The position numbers were made by a program, and so were the translations under genes. From contig JAEZAL010000246.1 in the NCBI GenBank assembly GCA_023427705.1, positions 1-22,947 of the forward strand: a stretch of 22,947 bases of DNA. The letters are read 5' to 3'. How positions within the stretch are numbered: position 1 is the first letter of the stretch; every line of letters begins with the position of its first letter. The notes beneath the pieces are model-generated. The model was not told the origin of the DNA and did not search any database. It saw only the letters and a program-made list of their open reading frames with translations. Source of the DNA: Bacillota bacterium (GTDB lineage Bacteria; Bacillota; Clostridia; Clostridiales; Clostridiaceae). Of the stretch, positions 7,866-17,600 are shown in pieces.

Positions 7866-9038
7866 ATGAAAATTATAAAAAAAGTTCTAGCAACTATTTT
7901 ATTAGTATTATTGACATTAACATGCAAAATGTATTCAATAAAAGCTTTAACTGAAGATAATATTGATAATGATGATGTGTCAATTGAGATACTTGAAGAA
8001 GATTTTATAAATATATCTTTAGATGAAGTTAATATCAACGCTCCACTTAAAGTGTCTGCACGAAATGCAATTGCAATAGATGCAGAAACTAATCAAGTTT
8101 TGTGGAATCAAAATGGAAATGAAATAGTACCTATGGCAAGTACAACAAAAATATTAACTGCTCTTGTTGCAATAAATTATGGTGATTTAGAAAGAAAAGT
8201 AACCATAAGTAAAAATGCTTCATCTATTAGAGGTTCCACAGTTGGATATTCTGCAGGTGAAGAAATAACCATCAGGGAGTTATTATTTGGTTTGATGTTC
8301 AGATCTGGTAATGATGCAGCTATAGCTATTGCAGAAGATATAGGAGGCTCCATTGAAGGATTTTCAAATATAATGAATGACTATGCTAAAAGCATAGGAA
8401 TAATTGACTCACACTTTGAATCTCCACATGGATTAGATAGCCCTAAACATTATTCATCTGCATATGATTTAGCAATATTAACATCAAAAGCAATGGAATC
8501 TGATGTTTTTAGAGAATGTGTAGGAGAAAAAGTAATATATAAGGATAAATACAATTTCACTAGAGATTATCAAAATATAAATAAGATATTATATAAGATA
8601 CCTGGTGCAAATGGTGTAAAAACAGGATATACAGGTGGGGCTGGAAAATGCTTAGTTTCATCTATTAATCATAATGGTAAAAATATAATAATAGTAGTAT
8701 TAAACTGTGTTGATAGATGGAATGTTACTGAAAAGATTTATAATTATGTTATTAAAAGTAATGAGTTTATTACTAAAACTAATAAAGAAATCTTAGATGA
8801 AGAAAAACTTGCCGGATTAGGTAAAATTGTAAGTGAAGAAGATATTACTTATGGCTATAAAGAAAGTGATGTAGTAGAAGTGGAAGTATTTAATCCAACA
8901 ATTGATGTTGAACAAGGAGATATACTTGGAAAAATATCTGTTAAGGATAAGTTATATGAGAAGAATAAATTCCCCTTAATAAGTAATATAAATATAAGCA
9001 AAGAAAAATTAGAAAATATAATATTTGGTGAAAAATAG
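7866..9038 (+). CDS. D-alanyl-D-alanine carboxypeptidase (second copy)
   Basis: The 390-residue product is another S11-family D,D-carboxypeptidase. Signal peptide 1-27 ends in SIKA. Motifs: STTK at 92-95, SGN at 147-149, KTG at 252-254 within VKTGYTGGAGKC; a PBP5-like C-terminal beta domain follows (about 300-375). It shares domain order with the carboxypeptidase at 4004-5218 but differs widely in sequence, so it is an old paralogue rather than a recent copy. The frame opens at 7842; AGAGGGTGA (about 7853-7861) precedes the ATG at 7866 at good spacing and the signal peptide begins there. It is divergent from the DUF2953-ytfJ pair and probably shares sporulation-linked cell-wall work (DacB-like), which is inference. 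It ends at a strong terminator. Confidence 0.88.
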   Translation: MKIIKKVLATILLVLLTLTCKMYSIKALTEDNIDNDDVSIEILEEDFINISLDEVNINAPLKVSARNAIAIDAETNQVLWNQNGNEIVPMASTTKILTALVAINYGDLERKVTISKNASSIRGSTVGYSAGEEITIRELLFGLMFRSGNDAAIAIAEDIGGSIEGFSNIMNDYAKSIGIIDSHFESPHGLDSPKHYSSAYDLAILTSKAMESDVFRECVGEKVIYKDKYNFTRDYQNINKILYKIPGANGVKTGYTGGAGKCLVSSINHNGKNIIIVVLNCVDRWNVTEKIYNYVIKSNEFITKTNKEILDEEKLAGLGKIVSEEDITYGYKESDVVEVEVFNPTIDVEQGDILGKISVKDKLYEKNKFPLISNINISKEKLENIIFGEK

Positions 9039-9061
9039 AGATTACGGTCTCTATTTTTTTT
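9035..9061 (+). terminator. Terminator after the second carboxypeptidase
   Basis: ATAGAGA (9035-9041) pairs with TCTCTAT (9048-9054) around a 6-nt loop TTACGG and is followed by eight T. The stem overlaps the stop codon. Confidence 0.88.
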
Positions 9062-9139
9062 GTATTTAAGATTGTAACAAAATAAATTATATAAAATAAT
9101 CTAATATTGTATAAGAAATCGTTGGAGAGAGATAAAGGA

Positions 9140-10132
9140 ATGAGGGAAATTGTAGAATGTATTGATTCTGGAACAGAATTTTGTCCATGCAAGCTAGCAG
9201 AAGCAGGGGAATGTATAGTTTGTTCGCAATTACAGGGAGGATGTTTTTGCGATTGTTTAAATTGGAAGGGGGTTTGCATTTATCATGAATTTATTAATAA
9301 TGGTTCTAAAGCTAAAGAAGGAAGAAAAACATATAATTGTTTAGTAAAAAAGATAGAACTTTATGAAAGAGATTTATTATTAATTAAGTTTGAAGTCCCT
9401 CACAAATTAGCAATAGATTTAGTTAAAGCAGGTAGCTTTATATTTATTAGGCCAGATGAGAATAATATTTATTTTGATGTACCTATTTCTATACTAGATT
9501 CTGATATAGATAACAATATTTTAACAATTATGATTGAAATTAGAGGCATAAAAACTAAGAATTTATTAAATATAAAAGAAGGTAATACAATAACTATAAG
9601 AGGACCATATTGGAATGGTGTATTTGGATTAAATAACTTAAATAGCCAAAGTAATAATAATGTTTTAGTATTAGCAAGAGGAATTGGAATGGCACCAATG
9701 ATTCCTGTAATTAGAAAATTACATCAAAACAATAATAATATAACTTTAATTTTGGATAATACACCATATAAAAATAATTATGTAAAAGAGTATCTACAAG
9801 ATTATGATGTAAATATTATTAATGAAGTTTTAATAGATAAAGGTGACATTAGCGATGAAGCTAAGGTTATAATTAAAAATCTTATATATGAAAACAATAC
9901 TAATTATATTCATATAGCAGGTGCAGATATACTAAGTGTTAAGCTAATAGATTATTTAAATAGTATAGATAGAAAAGATATAAAGCTTTCATGCTGCAAT
10001 AATATAAAAATGTGCTGTGGAGAAGGCATATGCGGAAGTTGTACTGCTAGATTTTCTGGTCATAGAGTTAAAAGATTCTGTAAAGTTCAAACAGAGCCTC
10101 GTAAAGTTTTTGAAGGGAGAAGATTTATATGA
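9140..10132 (+). CDS. Cysteine-rich FAD/NAD-binding reductase, PyrK/SudB-like
   Basis: The 330-residue protein resembles the electron-transfer subunit of dihydroorotate dehydrogenase B and the related sulfide dehydrogenase subunit. It contains a ferredoxin-reductase-like FAD domain (about 65-160, with IRGIKTKNLLNIKEGN and IRGPYWNGVFG), an NAD-binding region (LVLARGIGMAPMIPVIRKL, about 180-198) and a C-terminal [2Fe-2S] cysteine cluster (about 285-314, MCCGEGICGSC then C). Unlike PyrK it adds an N-terminal module with nine cysteines in 46 residues (7, 15, 17, 25, 28, 35, 37, 39, 46), likely holding one or more Fe-S clusters. A TTG at 9107 extends the frame, but GGAGAG at 9124-9129 fits the ATG at 9140. 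It overlaps the next gene by 4 nt. It probably passes electrons between NAD(P)H and the FAD protein next door; the substrate is unknown. Confidence 0.8.
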   Translation: MREIVECIDSGTEFCPCKLAEAGECIVCSQLQGGCFCDCLNWKGVCIYHEFINNGSKAKEGRKTYNCLVKKIELYERDLLLIKFEVPHKLAIDLVKAGSFIFIRPDENNIYFDVPISILDSDIDNNILTIMIEIRGIKTKNLLNIKEGNTITIRGPYWNGVFGLNNLNSQSNNNVLVLARGIGMAPMIPVIRKLHQNNNNITLILDNTPYKNNYVKEYLQDYDVNIINEVLIDKGDISDEAKVIIKNLIYENNTNYIHIAGADILSVKLIDYLNSIDRKDIKLSCCNNIKMCCGEGICGSCTARFSGHRVKRFCKVQTEPRKVFEGRRFI

Positions 10133-11409
10133 TAAAAGTTATTATAGTTGGTGGTGGATGGGCAGGTTGTGCAGCTGCAATAACAGCTAAGAAAGCAGGT
10201 GCAGAAGTTCATCTTTATGAAAAAACTGATTTATTATTAGGCCTTGGAAATGTTGGGGGAATAATGAGAAATAACGGAAGATGGACAGCCTCTGAAGAAT
10301 TAATAAATCTTGGGGCAGGAGATTTAATTGATATTGTTGATAATACAGCTAGACATAAAGATATAGAATTTCCAGGTCATAAGCATGCAACGTTATATGA
10401 TGTAAATTTAATTGAAGGTAAAGTAAGTAAGTATTTAGAAGAAATGGGTATAAATATTCATATAGAAAGCAGAGTTACTGATGTTAATTTAGAAGGCAGC
10501 AAGATTAAAGGAATATATCTTAGTGATGGTAGCTATGAAGATGGTGATGTATTCATTGAAACAACAGGAACTACAGGTCCAATGGGCAATTGCTTAAGAT
10601 ATGGAAATGGATGTTCAATGTGTATTTTAAGATGTCCAGCCTTTGGTCCAAGATTAAGTATCAGTGAAAGATGTGGTGTTTCAGATATACATGGAGAAAG
10701 AGATGTAGATACATTAGGAGCAATTTCAGGTTCTTGTAAATTAGCTAAAGAAAGTTTATCAAAAGAAATTGTTGAAGAGTTAGATAAAACAGGTTGCGTT
10801 ATATTAGAAGTTCCAAAAGAAGATATAAACTATGATAAGCTTAATGCTAAGGTATGCCAACAATATGCTTTAAAGGAATTTGCAGAAAATATTATTTTAT
10901 TAGATACTGGACATGCTAAATTAATGACTACCTATTATCCATTAAAGAAGCTTAGAAAAATAAAAGGATTAGAAAATGCAAAATACGTAGATCCATATGC
11001 AGGTAGCAAAGGAAATTCAATACGATATTTATCAGTAGCTCCAAGAACTAATGATTTAAGAGTAAAAGGAGTAGATAATTTATTTTGTGCAGGAGAAAAG
11101 TCAGGATTATTTGTTGGACATACAGAAGCAATTGTAACTGGTTCTTTAGCAGGACATAATTCTGTAAGATTAGCTATGGGAATACCATTATTAATATTAC
11201 CTTCATCAATTACAATAGGAGATATAATTTCATATGCAAATGAAAAAGCTGAAAGTAGAGAGGGAAGAAAAAATAGATATACTTTTGCAGGAGCTGAATA
11301 CTTTAAGAGAATGAAAGACTTAGGATTATATACTAAAGATAAAGATGAAATAAAGAAAAGAATTAGCAAAGTTAATTTAGATAACGTATTTAATCAAAAA
11401 TTAATATAA
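10129..11409 (+). CDS. FAD-dependent oxidoreductase
   Basis: The 426-residue protein begins with a dinucleotide-binding fold, VIIVGGGWAGCAAAITAKKAGAEVHLYEK (GxGxxG at residues 8-13), and has a second FAD contact near LFCAGEKSGLFVGHTEAIVTG (about 320-340), like the GidA/TrmFO-type FAD proteins. A C-x2-C-x3-C-P motif at Cys162, Cys165, Cys169 is probably a metal or Fe-S ligand set or a redox site. ATGA overlap with the upstream reductase indicates an operon and likely a two-protein complex. The 3' end (11110-11354, residues 328 on) recurs as a broken copy at 21047. The substrate cannot be told; a PucR-type regulator would be the next gene if the intervening segment were removed, so control by it is possible. 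Confidence 0.82.
   Translation: MIKVIIVGGGWAGCAAAITAKKAGAEVHLYEKTDLLLGLGNVGGIMRNNGRWTASEELINLGAGDLIDIVDNTARHKDIEFPGHKHATLYDVNLIEGKVSKYLEEMGINIHIESRVTDVNLEGSKIKGIYLSDGSYEDGDVFIETTGTTGPMGNCLRYGNGCSMCILRCPAFGPRLSISERCGVSDIHGERDVDTLGAISGSCKLAKESLSKEIVEELDKTGCVILEVPKEDINYDKLNAKVCQQYALKEFAENIILLDTGHAKLMTTYYPLKKLRKIKGLENAKYVDPYAGSKGNSIRYLSVAPRTNDLRVKGVDNLFCAGEKSGLFVGHTEAIVTGSLAGHNSVRLAMGIPLLILPSSITIGDIISYANEKAESREGRKNRYTFAGAEYFKRMKDLGLYTKDKDEIKKRISKVNLDNVFNQKLI
11110..11354 (+). repeat. Left copy of a 245-bp direct repeat (inside the FAD oxidoreductase gene)
   Basis: This stretch matches 21047-21290 with 12 substitutions and one single-base deletion in the right copy (about 95% identity by my count). 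It is the intact copy, within the coding sequence from Phe328 onward. Confidence 0.95.
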
Positions 11410-11486
11410 ATAGTATTCTTATATAAAAAGTATATGTTTCAGGAGAATATAGAGTGATAAAAAAGACTATTAAGTAAAATGCACCC

Positions 11487-11530
11487 TATAGAGTAGACAA
11501 TTCAAAAAAGTCTACTCTATATTTATTTAG
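11487..11530 (+). terminator. Terminator after the redox operon
   Basis: TATAGAGTAGAC (11487-11498) pairs perfectly with GTCTACTCTATA (11510-11521) around an 11-nt loop and runs into TTTATTT. It closes the oxidoreductase operon, although 77 nt lie between the stop and the stem. Confidence 0.8.
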
Positions 11531-11553
11531 CAATTTGTATAAATAGATATCCA

Positions 11554-11582
11554 TAGACAGTATATAGGCTAAATGGTATAAT
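11554..11582 (+). promoter_or_regulatory. SigA-type extended -10 promoter of the ATPase pair
   Basis: TAGACA (11554-11559, five of six to TTGACA), a 17-nt spacer, and a perfect TATAAT (11577-11582) with TGG just before it (extended -10). The expected start near 11589 leaves a leader of about 50 nt before the ATG at 11642. This implies vegetative transcription independent of the upstream operon. Confidence 0.75.
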
Positions 11583-11641
11583 TAATTAGTTTTAAAGCCA
11601 ATATTTAGAAGAAATAGATATAAAGGGTAGTGAGGTGGGAA

Positions 11642-14600
11642 ATGAATTATAAACAGATACAGTTAAGTTTACCTTTAGGTGAAAATGTGTTTCTTAAGAA
11701 GTTTGATGGAGAGGTAGTTGAAGGGATTGTTTCTAAGATTGGGATATCTAACACTACTCTAATTAATAATAAAACTGAAATAGTTGTTGATAATGAGGAT
11801 ATTAGTGATTTTACTTTTAATAATTTCTTTAAAGAAGAAACAATAAAAAAGTGCCTTGAAGTTAATGCCATAGAAAAACTAGATGAAATAGTAAGTAAAT
11901 TTGAGGGGATTAATTTAGGTGAGTTTAGAAATAAACTTAATCAGGAGATATTAAAAAAATTACCTGAAGTAATTTTAAAAAAAGTTAATACTATTCAAAG
12001 TTTAGTTTATCAAAAAGAATTTAATATAGCTAATATTGGTCAAAGAATTTCAGTATTAAGAAAAAATATTGAAAATAAAAGTATTAATGCTGATTATCAA
12101 AGGTATGTGAAAAGTTATCTATATAGAATTGAAGCTATGATTTCATATAGAGATGGATTAATGCATGTTGCTATTGATAAGTTAAGATGTGCAATTATGA
12201 CTTATGAAGACAGCGATGATTGGTTTAATGTATATTTATGTGGTGTAAAAAGTGAAAACGTTAATCATCATTTAGCAACGTATTCATTATATAAGTATTT
12301 TGAAAGTAATAAGATAAATCAAAAGAATATCGATGTTTTTATAAGCCTAACTAAGATTGTTTCAATAAAAGGATTTTATAAGACTTTTGTTAATTTTATT
12401 AGAAGTAGAAAAGATGAGAGTGAATATGAGTATATTTCACAAGGTGTAATGTATTTATTATATAGAAGTGAAAAGAGAGATTTAGCAATAAAATTATTTC
12501 TAAGACTTAAAGAAGTACAGTTCTCTATGGCAATTGTTTCAGTATATCTTTATGATTTACTTGAGTTCACAAATAAGAATTATATATCTTATGAAAAGGC
12601 AATAAATAAGATTATTGAAAAACAATCGAAATTAGAAAATGTTGAAATTAATACTACCTTATCTCAAGGATATGTTTATGAGTATGTAGTAGAAGATAAT
12701 AAGAATTTTGGATTTGTTGCTGGTGATAATTGGAATAGTTATTATTTTAATAATTCAACTTTTGATAATAATGTTTTAGATAAAATTATTACTGCAGTTA
12801 ACAAGAGAGAAACTTTAGAGGTTAACATAATAGTAAGAGGGAATCAGCCATTATGCATATATTTCTACTTCAGTGAAGAGAAGAATTTTAGTGAAGAGAA
12901 AATGATGTCAATTGTAAAAGCTTTAATGAGCGATGGTGGATATAAGAAAGCCTTAGATATTATAAATCATTTAATTAATGTTACTGGAACAGAAGATAAG
13001 TATCTAGAGTTAAAAGTTAAATGTGAAAAAGGGGCTAAAGATAGAACTCTACCAAGGGGGAAAACTCATTTTGCTAGAGCTAAAAGGTTTGAAGTGATAG
13101 AAGAGGACTTTGAAAAGGCTATAGAGTTTTATAAAAAAGCTGTTAATGAAAATGATAGAGTGTATGAGTCAGCTATTAAGGTAGTTAAACTTTTAAAAGA
13201 ACAAGGTAGGGATATTGAGTCAATTGAAATTCTAGAAAAAGCTATGTCAATGGACAAAACTCATATAAAGGAATTTGAAAATGTAATTATTTCTGTTTAT
13301 AAGAATACTGGACAAATTGAAAAAGCTGTAGAAAAGCTTAGTGTATGGTTAAATGAAAATAAATCTGAACCAGAAAAAGAAGTAATATTATTTAGAATAG
13401 CTAAGATGTATACAGAGGCTGGAAAATATTCGAAAGCTTTAAATACATACAAACAAGTTAAAAACTATGAGAGCAATCCTTCTATATTAAAGAAGGTGGC
13501 AGATTTATACATAAAATTAGAAAAGTTCTCTATGGGACAGGAGTATATAACCAAGATAAAACAGAGCACTTCTGAAATATCTATTAGTGATTTAGAAAAA
13601 TTAATAAATGCAAATAGGGAAGAGTCTATTAACTCTCTAATAATTGAGTTAGAAGAATTACTTAATAGAGGTGATATTGAGTTAATAAGATCATTGCTAA
13701 TTGGATCAAGAAATATTGTGATTGAAGATGATGAGGAAGATGATACGCCTGAAGGAATTACTAATACTTTTAACTTATTATTAGAAGAAAAAGAGTACCA
13801 GAAAGCTAAAATATTCATTGTAAATAAACTTATTAAGAGTTTTAATTGGAGTCATTCTTGGGTTTTACTAAGCAGATGTTATGAAGAACTAGATGATATT
13901 AAATATTCTTATACATGCAGTTATATAGCATGTATATTAGGAAACAAATCGGTACAATGGTCAATGTTATCGGCATTTACCCTTAAGTATGGATTGTATC
14001 CAGAGTTTTTAAAAAGTCTATATAACTACATTTTAACAGAGGTTGATTTTAATCAAGGTTTTGTTAGAGTAGAAAATTATATAAGAGCTTTATATAATGT
14101 GAAGAATATTGAAGTAAATAAAGATTTCAAGTATTTAGCTAATAAGCTAGCTGATAAAATACGTGAACTTTATAGTGAAAAAAGAAGTGATGATAAAAGT
14201 AGATTGGCGGTATATAGATTAATTCGTAATATATATCAAGTATCAGAGGAATATAAAAAGGCTTATGGTGAATATTATAATGAATATTTAATATTTAATA
14301 ATATCTACTATAAGGCAAAGATGGCTACATGGGCACTTTCTAAAGGGCTATTAGATGAAGCATATGAGAATTATAATGATATTTTGGAACTAGATCCTTT
14401 AAATAGATGTGCAATAGTTGGTTTATCTCTAGTTGATGCATCTAAGAATAAAAAAATAATAAATGATAGTATATTCGATATAATGATGTGTTATCCAACT
14501 GTGCTTTCTGTAAGTGAGCTAATTAAATTAAGAAATAATAATGATTTAGAAACGTCATTAGAATTATTTGATCTAATGCTCCAACTATATCCAAGTGATT

Positions 14601-17600
14601 TTCCAGTTAGATTTAGTTATTATTCACTTTTAGCTGAAAGGGGCACAAAGGAAGATATTGATAAGGCATATTCAGGATATATGGTTATTTTACAAGAGGA
14701 ATTTAACTCAAATGAATTTAGTAAGTTCAACAAAGCTGCATTTGCAACACTTTTAATGTGTATTAAGTATGATAGAGAAGATGATTCTAACGCTGTATTG
14801 GATTTATATGATAAATTTAATACATATAATAAAAAACAGTTAAAGTTTCTAAAGAAGGATAAGCAAAGATTTATTAAATACAAAAAACAATTATCTGAGT
14901 TAAAATCTCTTTTAGGTAAAGAGGAGTTTTATATTTATGATGAAATTTCAGAGTTGATTTTAGAACAAAATGTATTTAATATATTGAAACAGCTTAAGAG
15001 GATAGATATTGAAGTATATAAGAAGTACCCAATATTATTAAAGATATTAAAGGAAAATAGACTAAATATAATTATTATGCTATTACTTAAAGAATCTTTA
15101 GAAATAGTTGATGATAATAAATTTATTAATAGTACATGTTATAAATTGTTTGAGTGGATAACCCCGTATGGAATACAGGTAAGAAACAATATATTAACTG
15201 AATTATCAAGAGGCACAATGTCTCATGAAGAAGTAGCTACTATATTAGGAATAAGTAAATTATCTGAATTAGTAAAGCATTCTTTAGATGATAAAAATAT
15301 ACATGGTAAGAAACTTGCTATAGAAGTAGCTTTTTTAATTTCAGATAATGATTTAAACGTTTATAAAGCAGTTAGTTATCATAATAGTAGTTTAAACTAC
15401 GATGTAGCTGTTAACAATCTTAAAATACTTATAGAATGTAAAGAGTTTAACTACGGATATTCTTTAATTGGAAAAGAGTATTTTAAAGTTGGATTATGGG
15501 AGGAAAGTTTAGAAAATTATAACAAATATTTCAAGCTACAATTTAATAATTATGAAATAAATGATGTTATAACATTAAAATTTGCATATATTTGTGAATT
15601 AATTATAAAAAGTGATTTAGGAATAATAGACTTTGAGGCTTATAGACTAGATGTACTTATAAAGGCAATTAACTTAATGTTAAAGATACCAGAGATAACA
15701 TCATATGTTGATAAACTAAAAGAGATATGTTCTAAAGAGGAGAATAGTAAGTATCTTAATATAATTATAGGTATTAATTTAGTATCACTAAAACAGTATG
15801 AGGCAGCATATGAAAGGTTTAATCATATAAAATCAATAGATGAACTTGGATATGTATATTTAGTAAATTTCTTGAATAGAAAAATGAATGAAAATGGCTA
15901 TGAAGGATTATTTAAAACTACTGTATTAAATGAAATATGTGAGTTAAACATTGTATATGGTGTAATTGATGATTCAGAATTAAATGAAGATAATATTGTT
16001 TTAAATATTGAAGAGAATGCTACTAAAATAATAAAGAGACATAAAGATACTGATGAAAAAGATAGAAGTGAAGATGAAAATACATTAAAAATAGATATTA
16101 ATCAATTTAACTCAGAAGAATTTAAGAGGTTAAACGATGTATCAAGCAAGGTAATTAAAGTTGCTCCTGATTTATGGAAAAACTTTATTAATTATAAATA
16201 CACAGATGATAGAAGTGTATTTATAGTTAGAGAAGAAATAAAGAGTATGTTAAATGCATGTGGACCAAAGGATTTAGATAAGAAAGCTGAATTATTATTA
16301 AAAAGAGCAAAATTAAACTACAAAGAAAAGGAATCAGATGACTTTGTTAAGAGTATGATTCTTTATGGAGTTTTAAAGGCAAGTGCTGTTCAAAATAAAT
16401 ATAATTTAGACGCTATAAAGTATTCATTTGAGGTTATGAGAATAGTTAGTGAGTTTGACTTTAATATAGAGTTAATAAATGGAGCTTTAAAAACTTTCTT
16501 GAGTTCAATAGTTAATTTCGAAAATATAAATGAAATAGTGATGAACTCTGAGAAGATAAGATGGATAAAAGATAATGTTGCTGAGTTTAGCACAATTAAA
16601 GGTATAAGAGAGTTATTTACTAACCTAGTATTAGCAGTTAAAACAATTGAAAAGTACGAAACAGCTGATGAAGTAGAAGTGAAGGCTCAATATAGAGATA
16701 GGTTATTCCAAATAACATCACAAATAAGAGAGATAGAACCTCCAAATGATTTTAGAAATATAATAATAGGAATAGCTATTAGCTGGAAAAAGTTAATGGA
16801 AGAAAGCTCAAGAAATCTTTCAAATGAACCTAATATAGTTATAAACTTCCAAAATACAAGTTCTAAGATGTCAGGGTCATTGTTTATTGAAATTATTAAT
16901 ACTGGATATGGTATTGCTGAAGATGTAGAAATATCTTTAGATGTTCATGGTGAAAATGTAAAGGTTAGAAAAAAGGAAGTTGTAAAACTAGGTGATATAA
17001 GAGGTAAGGATAAGAAAGATTATGAGTATGAGTTTAGATTTGCTAAAGAGGACGATTATGAATATGAATTAAGGGTATCTTATAAAAATATCTTAGGTGA
17101 AGAGGAAACTATAAGTCAGCAAAGTGTAATTAAAATATTAGGAAAGAGTTCTTCAGAAGAGTTTATTCCAGTACAAAATAGATATTCACCTAATGCTGCT
17201 ACTAAGAAAGAGTTCTTTGGTAGAAAAGAGATGCTAAACAAAATAAATGAGACTCTTCAATCAGATTCAGATACTGTATTAGTTATAAAAGGAATGAGAA
17301 GAGTAGGTAAAACATCAATTTTAAATTATATAAAAGAATCAAATAAGGAAGCATTAGTTCCAATTTTTATTGATATGCAAAACGCTCATAGCGTAGAAAA
17401 TACATTAACTATGGTTTATGATCTTATTCTTAAAACTATTAAAAGGGAATTAGATGAAAGAGGTATAGAGATGAATCTACCTAGTATCTCTGAATTTGAA
17501 AGAAGTCCGTTAGTATTAATGAAAGATTATCTAGATACTGAAATACCAAAGCTGATAGGTGATAGAAAACTTGTAATAATGATGGATGAGTTTGAGTACT

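Noticed and set aside
9107..9139. TTG extension of the reductase N-terminus
   Set aside because: No ribosome site precedes it, while GGAGAG fits the ATG at 9140.
8941..9279. 112-codon minus-strand frame crossing the end of the second carboxypeptidase and the start of the reductase
   Set aside because: It spans a terminator and two sense genes and has no start signal.
10935..11369. 144-codon minus-strand frame inside the FAD oxidoreductase gene
   Set aside because: Antisense to a well-supported gene, no start signal and no recognisable domain.
11454..11477. AGGAG followed by a GTG and a 7-codon frame between the redox operon and the giant gene
   Set aside because: Too short to be supported as a gene; it could be a leftover gene start but nothing else backs that.
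11461..11477. AAAAGACTATTAAG resembling part of the terminator stem at 21351-21381
   Set aside because: Only about 10 bases, imperfect and in low-complexity sequence; not enough to extend the direct repeat to the intergenic region.
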